Positions 1 through 8,649 are shown, counted from the first letter of the stretch. The stretch is DNA of 64,000 nt from Streptomyces lomondensis (GCF_014651035.1 NZ_BMWC01000010.1:186001-250000), one strand, 5' to 3'. Notes: generated by a model not told the origin, from the sequence alone. A program made the numbers and translations.

Positions 1-1
1 A

Positions 2-3000
2 CTGCTCTCCGACTCCGGCATCGGCCGCGAGATGCACGTCATCGTCGGGCAGGGCCAGCTCGACTCCGTCCTGCACGCCGACCCCATGGGCCGCCGCGCC
101 TTCATCGAGGAGGCCGCCGGCGTCCTCAAGCACCGCAAGCGCAAGGAGAAGGCGCTGCGCAAGCTGGACGCGATGCAGGCCAACCTCGCGCGCGTGCAGG
201 ACCTCACCGACGAACTCAGACGCCAGCTCAAGCCCCTCGGCCGCCAGGCCGCCGTCGCCCGCAGGGCCGCCGTCATCCAGGCCGACCTGCGCGACGCCCG
301 GCTGCGCCTCCTGGCCGACGACCTCGTACGGCTCCGGGAAGCTCTCCAGGCCGAGGTCGCCGACGAGGCAGCGCTGAAGGAGCGCAAGGAGGCCGCCGAG
401 CAGGAGCTGCGCAGGGCCCTCCAGCGCGAGGCCCTCCTGGAGGACGAGGTACGGCAGCTCATGCCGCGCCTCCAGCGGGCCCAGCAGACCTGGTACGAGC
501 TCTCCCAGCTCGCCGAGCGGGTGCGAGGCACGATCTCGCTGGCCGACGCCCGCGTGAAGAGCGCCACCTCCGCGCCCCCCGAGGAGCGGCGCGGCCGCGA
601 CCCCGAGGACCTGGAGCGCGAGGCCGCCCGCATCCGTGAGCAGGAGGCCGAGCTGGAGGCGGCCCTGGAGGCGGCCGAGCGTGCCCTGGAGGACACGGTC
701 GCCCACCGCGCGGAGCTGGAGCGCGCACTGGCCCAGGAGGAGCGGCGTCTGAAGGACGTCGCCCGGGCCATCGCCGACCGCCGCGAGGGCCTGGCCCGGC
801 TCAGCGGCCAGGTCAACGCGGCCCGCTCCCGCGCGGCCTCCGCCCAGGCCGAGATCGAACGCCTGGCCGCCGCCCGCGACGAGGCGCAGGAACGTGCCGT
901 CACCGCCCAGGAGGAGTACGAGGCCCTCAAGGCCGAGGTCGACGGCCTCGACGCCGGCGACGCCGAACTCGCCGAGCGGCACGAGGCCGCGAAGCAGCAG
1001 CTCACCGAGGCCGAGGCCGCCCTCACGGCGGCCCGCGAGGCGACCACGGCGGCGGAACGCAAGCGCGCCGCCACCCAGGCCCGCCACGAGGCCCTGGCGC
1101 TCGGCCTGCGCCGCAAGGACGGCACCGGGATACTGCTCGCGGCGAAGGAGCGCCTCTCCGGCCTCCTCGGCCCGGCGGCAGAACTCCTGACGGTGACCCC
1201 CGGCTACGAGGTCGCCCTCGCGGCTGCCTTCGGAGTGGCGGCGGACGCGATCGCGGTGACGAGCCCGTCGTCGGCAGCAGACGCGATCAGACTCCTCCGC
1301 AAACAGGACGGAGGCCGAGCAACTCTGCTCCTGGCAGGAGATCCTCGCCCCAGGGGCGCGGGGCTGTGTCAGACATGCGGCTGCCGCCGCGTGGGCGCGA
1401 CCGGCCACGACGGTCCCGCAGACGCACGACACACCTTCGCAGCAGACCTGGTCCGCGGCCCCTCAGAACTGATGCCTGCCGTCCGACGGCTGCTCCACGG
1501 CATCGTCGTCGTCAACACCCTCGAAGACGCCGAAGACCTCGTCTACGCCCACCCCGACCTCACCGCCGTAACCGCCGAAGGCGACCTCCTCGGCGCCCAC
1601 TTCGCCCACGGCGGATCGGCCGGCGCCCCCAGTCTCCTTGAGGTGCAGGCCTCCGTCGACGAGGCCGCCGCCGAGCTGGAAGAGCTGGCCGTCCGCTGCG
1701 AGGAGCTGGCCGAGGTCCAGCAGACGGCCGTCGAGCGGCGCAAGGAGTGTGCCGCGCTGGTCGAGGAGCTGGGGGAGCGGCGCCGGGCCGCCGACCGGGA
1801 GAAGTCGGCCGTCGCCCAGCAGCTCGGCCGCCTCGCCGGGCAGGCGCGAGGCGCGGCCGGGGAGGCCGAGCGGTCCACCGCCGCCGCGGCCCGCGCCCAG
1901 GACGCCCTCGACAAGGCACTCCAGGAGGTGGAGGAACTCGCCGAGCGGCTCGCCGTCGCCGAGGAGATGCCGATCGAGGAGGAGCCCGACACCTCCGTAC
2001 GGGACCGGCTCGCCGCCGACGGCGCCAACGCGCGCCAGACCGAGATGGAGGCCCGCCTCCAGGTCCGTACGCACGAGGAACGGGTCAAGGGCCTCGCCGG
2101 GCGGGCCGACTCCCTCGACCGGGCCGCCCGCGCGGAACGCGAGGCACGCGCGCGTGCCGAGCAGCGGCGGGCCCGGCTGCGGCACGAGGCGGCCGTCGCC
2201 GAAGCCGTCGCCTCCGGCGCCCGGCAGCTGCTCGCGCACGTCGAGGTGTCCGTCGCCCGCGCCGATCAGGAACGCACCGCCGCCGAGGCCGCCAAGGCCC
2301 GGCGCGAGCAGGAACTCGCCCGCGCCCGCACCGAGGGACGCGATCTCAAGGCCGAACTCGACAAGCTGACGGATTCGGTCCACCGCGGTGAGGTACTCGG
2401 CGCCGAGAAGCGGCTGCGGATCGAGCAGCTGGAGACCAAGGCGCTGGAGGAGCTGGGTGTGGAACCGGCCGGGCTCGTGGCGGAGTACGGACCGCACCAG
2501 CTCGTGCCGCCCTCGCCCCCCGCCGAGGGCGAGGAGCTGCCGGAGGACCCCGAGCACCCGCGCAACCGGCCGAGGCCGTTCGTCCGGGCCGAGCAGGAGA
2601 AGCGCCTGAAGGCAGCCGAGCGTGCCTACCAGCAGCTCGGCAAGGTGAACCCGCTCGCCCTGGAGGAGTTCGCGGCGCTGGAGGAGCGCCACCAGTTCCT
2701 CAGCGAGCAGCTGGAAGACCTGAAGAAGACCCGTGCCGACCTGCTCCAGGTCGTCAAGGAGGTCGACGAGCGCGTCGAGCAGGTCTTCACCGAGGCCTAC
2801 CGGGACACCGCACGGGAGTTCGAGGGCGTCTTCAGCCGGCTGTTCCCGGGCGGTGAGGGGCGGCTGGTGCTGACCGACCCCGACAACATGCTCACCACGG
2901 GCGTGGACGTCGAGGCTCGCCCGCCGGGCAAGAAGGTCAAGCGGCTGTCGCTGCTCTCCGGCGGGGAGCGGTCGCTGACCGCCGTCGCGCTGCTCGTGTC

Positions 3001-3229
3001 GATCTTCAAGGCGCGGCCCAGCCCGTTCTACGTCATGGACGAGGTCGAGGCCGCCCTCGACGACACCAACCTCCAGCGGCTCATCCGGATCATGCAGGAG
3101 CTCCAGGAAGCCTCCCAGCTGATCGTGATCACCCACCAGAAGCGCACGATGGAGGTCGCCGACGCGCTGTACGGCGTCTCCATGCAGGGCGACGGTGTGT
3201 CGAAGGTCATCAGCCAGCGTCTGCGCTGA
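2..3229 (+). CDS. smc: Chromosome segregation ATPase SMC (5' end missing)
   Basis: Structural maintenance of chromosomes protein, which forms the condensin ring with ScpA/ScpB and organises the nucleoid. The frame is open to the window edge, so the N-terminal Walker A part lies outside. The visible part starts with the conserved stretch following it (GIGREMHVIVGQGQLD). Two long Glu/Ala/Arg-rich coiled coils flank a hinge at about residues 370-530 of the visible protein. The C-terminal head carries the ABC signature LLSGGERSLTAVALL and the Walker B block FYVMDEVEAALDD. In the hinge, about 30 residues around 1350-1432 (LCQTCGCRRVGATGHDG) look like a repeat element read in frame, and codons just upstream are unusually A/T-ending. 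It is followed by glcP on the same strand after a 201-base gap. Identity is certain; the functional effect of the insertion is unknown. Confidence 0.97.
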   Translation: MLSDSGIGREMHVIVGQGQLDSVLHADPMGRRAFIEEAAGVLKHRKRKEKALRKLDAMQANLARVQDLTDELRRQLKPLGRQAAVARRAAVIQADLRDARLRLLADDLVRLREALQAEVADEAALKERKEAAEQELRRALQREALLEDEVRQLMPRLQRAQQTWYELSQLAERVRGTISLADARVKSATSAPPEERRGRDPEDLEREAARIREQEAELEAALEAAERALEDTVAHRAELERALAQEERRLKDVARAIADRREGLARLSGQVNAARSRAASAQAEIERLAAARDEAQERAVTAQEEYEALKAEVDGLDAGDAELAERHEAAKQQLTEAEAALTAAREATTAAERKRAATQARHEALALGLRRKDGTGILLAAKERLSGLLGPAAELLTVTPGYEVALAAAFGVAADAIAVTSPSSAADAIRLLRKQDGGRATLLLAGDPRPRGAGLCQTCGCRRVGATGHDGPADARHTFAADLVRGPSELMPAVRRLLHGIVVVNTLEDAEDLVYAHPDLTAVTAEGDLLGAHFAHGGSAGAPSLLEVQASVDEAAAELEELAVRCEELAEVQQTAVERRKECAALVEELGERRRAADREKSAVAQQLGRLAGQARGAAGEAERSTAAAARAQDALDKALQEVEELAERLAVAEEMPIEEEPDTSVRDRLAADGANARQTEMEARLQVRTHEERVKGLAGRADSLDRAARAEREARARAEQRRARLRHEAAVAEAVASGARQLLAHVEVSVARADQERTAAEAAKARREQELARARTEGRDLKAELDKLTDSVHRGEVLGAEKRLRIEQLETKALEELGVEPAGLVAEYGPHQLVPPSPPAEGEELPEDPEHPRNRPRPFVRAEQEKRLKAAERAYQQLGKVNPLALEEFAALEERHQFLSEQLEDLKKTRADLLQVVKEVDERVEQVFTEAYRDTAREFEGVFSRLFPGGEGRLVLTDPDNMLTTGVDVEARPPGKKVKRLSLLSGGERSLTAVALLVSIFKARPSPFYVMDEVEAALDDTNLQRLIRIMQELQEASQLIVITHQKRTMEVADALYGVSMQGDGVSKVISQRLR
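1347..1432 (+). repeat. Streptomyces-type interspersed repeat inside smc hinge
   Basis: The stretch starts with a GCCCC/GGGGC inverted repeat (caggggcgcggggctgtgtc), then has a GCGGC-GCCGC hairpin and the motif cgtgggcgcgaccggccacg. From memory this closely resembles a short palindromic element normally scattered between genes in Streptomyces genomes. Here it is read through in frame inside smc and adds three cysteines. Recognition is from memory and not checked against a database. Confidence 0.6.
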
Positions 3230-3309
3230 CTCCAGCTACCTGCGCCTTACCTTCAAACAGTGAACACAAAACAGCCCTCTGCGTCCCGAACCTCACACCA
3301 CCCTGCCTA

Positions 3310-3337
3310 TTGACTTCGAAACTTGAAGGAATAGTCT
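3310..3337 (+). promoter_or_regulatory. Probable promoter of glcP
   Basis: TTGACT (3310-3315), a 16-base spacer and TAGTCT (3332-3337) fit the housekeeping sigma consensus. This predicts a leader of about 85 bases before the GTG at 3431. Three copies of TACCTTCA (3248-3255, 3353-3360, 3363-3370) and an inverted CTTGAAGG lie around it and may be operator sites. Confidence 0.5.
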
Positions 3338-3430
3338 CGGCAACGTTCCTTTTACCTTCAGGTACCTTCAGGTGGCACCTCGAAGGGCTGACCCCCTCCG
3401 GCAGCGTTGCCGGTGGCCCGAGGAGTACAC

Positions 3431-4849
3431 GTGACCAGCACAGCGCAGGCACCCAAGTCAGGAGCCAGGACGGCTCATCCCGATCATCTCGGGCACGTCA
3501 TCTTCATCGCGGCGGCGGCCGCGATGGGCGGTTTCCTGTTCGGCTACGACAGTTCCGTGATCAACGGCGCCGTCGAGGCCATCCGGGACCGCTACGACGT
3601 CGGCTCCGCGGCCCTCGCCCAGGTCATCGCCATCGCCCTGATCGGCTGCGCCATCGGCGCCGCGACCGCCGGCCGCATAGCCGACCGCATCGGCCGCATC
3701 CGGTGCATGCAGATCGCCGCGATCCTCTTCACGGTCAGCGCCGTCGGCTCCGCGCTGCCCTTCGCGCTGTACGACCTCGCCTTCTGGCGCGTCGTCGGCG
3801 GCTTCGCCATCGGCATGGCCTCCGTGATCGGCCCGGCCTACATCGCCGAGGTCGCCCCGCCCGCCTACCGCGGCCGGCTCGGCTCCTTCCAGCAGGCCGC
3901 GATCGTCATCGGCATCGCCGTGTCCCAGCTGGTCAACTGGGGTCTGCTGAACGCCGCCGACGGCGACCAGCGCGGCAAGCTGATGGGCCTGGAGGCCTGG
4001 CAGGTCATGCTCGGCGTCATGGTCATCCCGGCCATCCTCTACGGGCTGCTCTCCTTCGCCATCCCCGAGTCCCCGCGCTTCCTGATCTCCGTCGGAAAGC
4101 ACGAGCGCGCCCGCGAGATCCTCACCGAGGTCGAGGGCAAGGACGTCGACCTGGACGCCCGCGTCGCCGAGATCGAGGGCGCCATGAAGAGCGAGCACAG
4201 GTCGAGCTTCAAGGACCTGCTCGGCGGCAGCTTCTTCTTCAAGCCGATCGTCTGGATCGGCATCGGCCTGTCGGTCTTCCAGCAGTTCGTCGGCATCAAC
4301 GTCGCGTTCTACTACTCCTCGACGCTGTGGCAGTCGGTCGGCGTCGACCCGACGGACTCGTTCTTCTACTCCTTCACCACGTCGATCATCAACATCGTCG
4401 GCACCGTCATCGCGATGATCTTCGTCGACCGCATTGGCCGCAGGCCGCTCGCGATCATCGGCTCGGTCGGCATGGTCGTCGGCCTGGCCCTGGAAGCATG
4501 GGCGTTCTCCCACCACCTGGTCGACGGCAAGCTGCCGGCCACGCAGGGCTGGATCGCCCTGATCGCCGCGCACGTCTTCGTCCTCTTCTTCGCCCTGTCC
4601 TGGGGCGTGGTCGTCTGGGTCATGCTCGGCGAGATGTTCCCCAACCGGATCCGCGCCGCCGCCCTGGGCGTGGCCGCCGCCGCGCAGTGGATCGCCAACT
4701 GGGCCATCACCGCGAGCTTCCCGTCCCTGGCCGACTGGAACCTGTCCGTGACGTACGTGATCTACACGGCGTTCGCCGCGCTCTCCATCCCGTTCGTCCT
4801 GAAGTTCGTGAAGGAGACGAAGGGCAAGGCCCTGGAGGAGATGGGCTGA
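3431..4849 (+). CDS. glcP: MFS sugar permease, glucose permease GlcP-like
   Basis: Major facilitator superfamily sugar:proton symporter of the inner membrane, 472 residues, with about 12 hydrophobic segments. Sugar-porter signatures are visible: GGFLFGYDSSVINGA in the first helix, RIADRIGRIR after helix 2, PESPRFL before the central loop, the QQFVGIN block of helix 7 and VDRIGRRPL between helices 8 and 9. The GTG at 3431 is chosen because AGGAG sits at 3421-3425 with ideal spacing; the frame is open further upstream without a ribosome site. The position right after smc matches, from memory, the S. coelicolor glucose permease gene. Glucose as substrate is inferred from that context; a xylose or inositol symporter is the alternative. 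Confidence 0.85.
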   Translation: MTSTAQAPKSGARTAHPDHLGHVIFIAAAAAMGGFLFGYDSSVINGAVEAIRDRYDVGSAALAQVIAIALIGCAIGAATAGRIADRIGRIRCMQIAAILFTVSAVGSALPFALYDLAFWRVVGGFAIGMASVIGPAYIAEVAPPAYRGRLGSFQQAAIVIGIAVSQLVNWGLLNAADGDQRGKLMGLEAWQVMLGVMVIPAILYGLLSFAIPESPRFLISVGKHERAREILTEVEGKDVDLDARVAEIEGAMKSEHRSSFKDLLGGSFFFKPIVWIGIGLSVFQQFVGINVAFYYSSTLWQSVGVDPTDSFFYSFTTSIINIVGTVIAMIFVDRIGRRPLAIIGSVGMVVGLALEAWAFSHHLVDGKLPATQGWIALIAAHVFVLFFALSWGVVVWVMLGEMFPNRIRAAALGVAAAAQWIANWAITASFPSLADWNLSVTYVIYTAFAALSIPFVLKFVKETKGKALEEMG

Positions 4850-4911
4850 GCCCGTCCCGCGCACTCGGGGAGGAGGGCCTGAGTCCCCGCTGCCCCTCTC
4901 CCCGTAACCCA

Positions 4912-4952
4912 CCGCCGCCCCGGTTCGGCCACTGCCCGAGCCGGGGCGGCGG
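4912..4952. terminator. Bidirectional hairpin terminator
   Basis: A 17-base stem (ccgccgccccggttcgg with its near-perfect complement ending at 4952) sits between the converging ends of glcP and the minus-strand hypothetical gene. One stem position does not pair. Confidence 0.75.
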
Positions 4953-4961
4953 TCCGTCGTC

Positions 4962-5339
4962 TCACCAGACGATGACCCCGCCCTCGATCATCCGGGCGTG
5001 CAGGGCGGCCACCTCCAGGTTCCGCAGCCGTCTCACCAGGCCCCGCCGGTGCTCCTCGAGCTCCCGCGGGCCCCGCGTGCTCTCGGCGATCGCGTCGAGC
5101 CGGTCACGCAGCAGGGCCACCTCGCGCAGAAAGTCCGCGACGTGCTCGGCCTCGATCTCCAGGTCGTCGTCGGCCAGCACCGGCAGGAAGCGGGCGCCCG
5201 CCGCACGCACCGCCTCCGACCCCCACACCACGGTCCGCCAGGACTCGAACCCGGCCGAGTCGTCGCGCCCCTCGGGGACGTCGAGGATCCGCAGCCGTCC
5301 GTCCGGCTCGCGCAGAAACACGTCGACCGACAAGCTCAT
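4962..5339 (-). CDS. Conserved hypothetical protein
   Basis: A 125-residue cytoplasmic protein with no signal peptide or membrane segment. It starts with MSLSVDVFLREPDGRLRILD, which looks like a small beta-sheet region. The second half is charged and probably helical (FLREVALLRDRLDAIAES and EEHRRGLVRRLRNLEVAA). I recognise no catalytic motif. The ATG at 5339 is preferred, but a GTG two codons upstream (5345) is equally possible, since neither has a clear ribosome site. It lies about 50 bases downstream of the luciferase-like oxidoreductase on the same strand and is probably cotranscribed with it. Confidence 0.7.
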   Translation of the reverse strand: MSLSVDVFLREPDGRLRILDVPEGRDDSAGFESWRTVVWGSEAVRAAGARFLPVLADDDLEIEAEHVADFLREVALLRDRLDAIAESTRGPRELEEHRRGLVRRLRNLEVAALHARMIEGGVIVW

Positions 5340-5392
5340 GGCCACAGTGGATCACCGGGCAGCTGCGGCGGGCCACCGGTCAAGCGCCGGCA

Positions 5393-6364
5393 TCAGCCCT
5401 CCAGGCCCGGCAGCACATGCTCGCAGAACAGCCGGAGACTCCGCCACCCCTCCTCCACCGGCATCCCGCCCGACAGCGGATGCAGCACGTAGGAGTCCAG
5501 CCCCAGGCCCACGCACTGCTCCGGGGTGAGGATCCGGTACACGCCCTCCGCGCGCAGCTCCTCGACGTTCGTCGCCGCCGACTTCACCGCCGAGCGCACA
5601 CCGCCCGACTGCCAGGCGGCGTACGTCCGGGCCTCGTGCAGGAAGTGCCGGCCGTACTCCGCCCAGGCCCGGTCCGGGTCCTCGGCCACGTGCAGCAGTG
5701 GCGTCTCGGCGCCGGGCATCATGACCCAGCCCTCGGTGCCGTACTCCACGAGCCGCTCCTTGTAGTACGCCTCCAGCTCCGGCAGATGCGCGCTGGGAAA
5801 GAAGGGCAGGCCGAGGCGGGCGGCCCGGCGGGCGGCGGCCTTGGAGGAGCCGCCGACCAGGAGCAGCGGGTGCGGGTCGGTGAACGGGCGCGGGGTGATC
5901 CGGACCGTGCGGCCCCGGTAGGAGAACGGCTCGCCCGTCCACGCCTGCAGCAGCGTCTCCAGCAGCTCGTCCTGGAGCTTCCCGCGCCGGGCGAAGTCCA
6001 CCCCGAACAGGTCGTACTCCTCGGGCCGGTACCCGATGCCGGCGACCGTCACCAGCCGGCCGCCGCTCAGCAGGTCCAGCACGGCGATCTCCTCGGCGAG
6101 CCGCAGCGGGTCGTGCAGCGGGCCGATGATCGCCGAGACGGTGACCGCGACACGCCGGGTCGCGCCGAAGACGGCTCCGGCGAAGGCGAACGGAGACGGC
6201 AGCCAGTTGTTGTCGGCCCCGTGGTGCTCCTCCGTCTGCACGGTGGTGACGCCCCGGTCGTCGACGTACGCGGCCATCTCCAGGGCCGCCCGGTACCGGG
6301 CGCCGAGCTCGGCGGGGGAGGCCCCGGGAGCGACGAGGTTGAAGCGTGCGACCGTGACAGGCAT
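5393..6364 (-). CDS. LLM-class flavin/F420-dependent oxidoreductase
   Basis: Bacterial luciferase-like TIM-barrel enzyme of 323 residues, expected to use FMN or coenzyme F420 to oxidise or reduce a small molecule; the substrate is unknown. Visible family features are VQTEEHHGADNNWLPSPF near the N-terminus, RLAEEIAVLDLLSGGRLV with the typical D-x-LSGGR block, GIGYRPEEYDLFGVDF, and PLLLVGGSSKAAARRAA, the usual phosphate-binding loop. The ATG at 6364 has GGAGGGAG a few bases upstream and is preferred over a start six codons earlier. It is the first gene of a probable two-gene unit with the small hypothetical gene downstream, and is divergent from ftsY. Confidence 0.85.
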   Translation of the reverse strand: MPVTVARFNLVAPGASPAELGARYRAALEMAAYVDDRGVTTVQTEEHHGADNNWLPSPFAFAGAVFGATRRVAVTVSAIIGPLHDPLRLAEEIAVLDLLSGGRLVTVAGIGYRPEEYDLFGVDFARRGKLQDELLETLLQAWTGEPFSYRGRTVRITPRPFTDPHPLLLVGGSSKAAARRAARLGLPFFPSAHLPELEAYYKERLVEYGTEGWVMMPGAETPLLHVAEDPDRAWAEYGRHFLHEARTYAAWQSGGVRSAVKSAATNVEELRAEGVYRILTPEQCVGLGLDSYVLHPLSGGMPVEEGWRSLRLFCEHVLPGLEG

Positions 6365-6671
6365 GGGGGCGTCTCCCTCCACCGGGCGGTGTCCGGGGGA
6401 CCATAGCTGACGGGTCGTCAGGCTGCCAGGGGCTCGCTCATGGAAAAGAAGGGTGTGTCACGACCCACCGCATGGGTCGTGACACACCCTGGGGGCGCTG
6501 CTCGCGCACCCTACGAGTCCAAGCTGATACTGGACGCGTTGTGACTCCGCATCGAGGGGCTTCCGGCCGACGGAAGGTCGGACCGCGGGCCAGCCCGGCC
6601 CGGTGGGGCTTTCGCGGCCCCGCGTGGACAACGAACGGCCGGGCGGGCGGTCACGCCATACTGGGCTTGTT
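6365..6671. other. Divergent intergenic region, LLM oxidoreductase / ftsY
   Basis: A 307-base gap. It holds the perfect inverted repeat at 6450-6490 described separately and a possible ftsY -10 element CATACT (6657-6662) about 10 bases before the ftsY ATG, which would give an almost leaderless transcript. No small gene is convincing here. Confidence 0.5.
6450..6490. repeat. Perfect 18-bp inverted repeat, 5-base loop
   Basis: agggtgtgtcacgaccca (6450-6467), loop ccgca, then the exact complement to 6490. It could be a strong hairpin that separates divergent transcription units, or a large operator. There is no T-run on either side and no gene is transcribed into it from the left on the plus strand, so a simple terminator role is not obvious. 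Confidence 0.8.
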
Positions 6672-7871
6672 ATGGAAATCGTCATCCTTGCTGTAGTCAT
6701 CGCCGTGGTCGTGCTCGGCGCGCTCGGTGGGCTCATCGTCGGCAGCCGACGCAAGAAGCAACTGCCCCCGCCCCCGCCCGCAGCGCCCGACATCACCGCC
6801 CCACCGGCCGAGCCGCATGTCGGCGACGAGGCCGAGACGCCGCGGGAGGAACCGCGGCGCACGATAGAGGAGGTGGATCTTCCGGACGGCTCGGCTCCGG
6901 TCGTCGTCGAGGAGCCGCCCACCGCCGCTCCCGAGATCGAGATCCCGGAGCCCACCGAGGGCCGCCTGGTCCGGCTGCGGGCCCGGCTCTCCCGCTCGCA
7001 GAACGCCCTCGGCAAGGGCCTGCTCACCCTGCTGTCGCGTGAGCACCTGGACGAGGACACCTGGGAGGAGATCGAGGACACGCTCCTCACCGCCGACGTC
7101 GGCGTGCAGCCCACCCAGGAACTGGTCGAGCGCCTGCGCGAGCGCGTGAGGGTGCTCGGCACCCGCACTCCCGAGGAGCTGCGCACCCTGCTCCGCGAGG
7201 AACTCATCACCCTGGTCGGCCGCGACATGGACCGCGCGGTCAAGACCGAGCCGGAGGACCGCAAGCCGGGCATCGTGATGGTCGTCGGCGTCAACGGCAC
7301 CGGCAAGACCACCACCACCGGCAAGCTCGCCCGCGTCCTGGTCGCCGACGGCCAGAGCGTCGTCCTCGGCGCCGCCGACACCTTCCGGGCCGCCGCCGCC
7401 GACCAGCTCCAGACCTGGGGCGAGCGCGTCGGCGCCTACACCGTGCGCGGGCCGGAGGGCGGCGACCCGGCCTCCGTCGCCTTCGACGCGGTCAAGGAGG
7501 GCAAGGAGATGGGTGCGAACGTCGTGCTCATCGACACCGCCGGCCGCCTGCACACCAAGACCGGCCTCATGGACGAGCTCGGCAAGGTCAAGCGGGTCGT
7601 GGAGAAGCACGCCCCGGTCGACGAGGTGCTGCTCGTGCTCGACGCCACCACCGGCCAGAACGGCCTGGTCCAGGCCCGGGTCTTCGCCGAGGTCGTCGAC
7701 ATCACCGGCATCGTGCTCACCAAGCTGGACGGCACGGCCAAGGGCGGCATCGTGGTCGCGGTCCAGCGCGAGCTGGGCGTGCCGGTCAAGCTGGTCGGGC
7801 TCGGCGAGGGCGCGGACGACCTGGCGCCGTTCGAGCCGGAGGCGTTCGTTGACGCCCTTATCGGGGAGTGA
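6672..7871 (+). CDS. ftsY: Signal recognition particle receptor FtsY
   Basis: SRP receptor GTPase, 399 residues, which docks Ffh-ribosome complexes at the membrane. It has an N-terminal membrane anchor (MEIVILAVVIAVVVLGALGG), an acidic and Pro-rich linker to about residue 95, a four-helix N domain, then the G domain. GTPase motifs are visible: GVNGTGKTTTTGKLA (P-loop), the ADTFRAAAADQL block, DTAGR, and TKLDGTAKGG, with GLGEGADDLAPF near the end as in other FtsY proteins. The ATG at 6672 is chosen because it begins the membrane anchor. A terminator hairpin follows at 7921. Its partner gene ffh lies 7 kb downstream. Confidence 0.97.
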   Translation: MEIVILAVVIAVVVLGALGGLIVGSRRKKQLPPPPPAAPDITAPPAEPHVGDEAETPREEPRRTIEEVDLPDGSAPVVVEEPPTAAPEIEIPEPTEGRLVRLRARLSRSQNALGKGLLTLLSREHLDEDTWEEIEDTLLTADVGVQPTQELVERLRERVRVLGTRTPEELRTLLREELITLVGRDMDRAVKTEPEDRKPGIVMVVGVNGTGKTTTTGKLARVLVADGQSVVLGAADTFRAAAADQLQTWGERVGAYTVRGPEGGDPASVAFDAVKEGKEMGANVVLIDTAGRLHTKTGLMDELGKVKRVVEKHAPVDEVLLVLDATTGQNGLVQARVFAEVVDITGIVLTKLDGTAKGGIVVAVQRELGVPVKLVGLGEGADDLAPFEPEAFVDALIGE

Positions 7872-7920
7872 GCTCGGCACCTGCCGAGGAGCGACCTTTC
7901 GAGAATCCGTACGTGCGCAC

Positions 7921-7961
7921 GAAGCGCCCGCCCTCGAGGTGCAGTCGGGGACGGGCGCTTC
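7921..7961. terminator. Bidirectional terminator between ftsY and Prim-Pol gene
   Basis: gaagcgcccgccc pairs with gggacgggcgcttc around a loop of about 14 bases, with one bulge. It lies between the converging ends of ftsY and the minus-strand gene. Confidence 0.75.
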
Positions 7962-7971
7962 GCTGTGTGCG

Positions 7972-8649
7972 TCAGGGCCGCGGCTCGGCCCGTGACCGGT
8001 GCGCCACATACGCCAGCGTGCCCAGCACCAGGCGGGCCTCCGGCGGCCGGGACGCCGAGTCCAGGGCGGGGGAGCGGAGCCAGCGCACCGGGCCGAGGCC
8101 GCCGCGGTCCGAGGGTGGTGCCGTGATGTGCGAGCCGGGGCCGAGGCCGCGCAGGTCGAGGGCGGCCGGGTCGTCCCAGCCCATGCGGTAGAGCAGGCCG
8201 GGCAGGTCGGCCGCCGCTCCGGGGGCGACGAAGAACTGGGCGCGGCCGTCCGGGGTGGCCGCGACCGGGCCGACGGGCAGGCCCATGCGCTCCAGCCGGG
8301 CCAGGGCGCGGCAGCCGGCGGGCTCGGCCACCTCGATGACGTCGAACGTCCGGCCGACCGGCAGCATCACCGAGGCGCCGGGGAACTCGCTCCAGGCCTC
8401 GGTCACCTCGTCGAGCGTCGCCCCGGCCGGGATCACCGGCGCGAAGCCGAGCGGATGCGCGCCCGGCGCCGGGCAGTCGCGGCGGCCGCAGGAGCAGGCG
8501 CCCGCCGCGGCCCGGGCGCCCGGCACCACGTCCCAGCCCCACAGCCCGGTGTACTCGGCCACGGCCGTGCCGTCCGACGTGCGGCTGCGGCGGCGCGAGC
8601 CGGTCCTGATGTCGCGCATGCCCCGGCTGATGCCGATCGTGAAGCCCAT
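7972..8649 (-). CDS. Short Prim-Pol-domain-like protein
   Basis: A 225-residue protein resembling the N-terminal bifunctional primase/polymerase domain found in many actinobacterial proteins. Seen features are the N-terminal block AVAEYTGLWGWDVVPGAR, a small Cys cluster (CSCGRRDCPAPGAHPLGF) typical of this family, and a C-terminal region (GSHITAPPSDRGG). There is no helicase or winged-helix part, so it is a stand-alone domain. The acidic metal ligands expected in an active primase are not clear: the usual GxDxD-type motif appears only as FDVIEV. It may therefore be non-catalytic. The start at 8649 has GGAGGGGG just upstream. It converges on ftsY and diverges from nsdA. Confidence 0.7.
   Translation of the reverse strand: MGFTIGISRGMRDIRTGSRRRSRTSDGTAVAEYTGLWGWDVVPGARAAAGACSCGRRDCPAPGAHPLGFAPVIPAGATLDEVTEAWSEFPGASVMLPVGRTFDVIEVAEPAGCRALARLERMGLPVGPVAATPDGRAQFFVAPGAAADLPGLLYRMGWDDPAALDLRGLGPGSHITAPPSDRGGLGPVRWLRSPALDSASRPPEARLVLGTLAYVAHRSRAEPRP

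Noticed and set aside
3310..5529. A 739-codon plus-strand frame overlapping glcP.
   Set aside because: Arg-rich out-of-frame reading of glcP and its neighbours; no homology.
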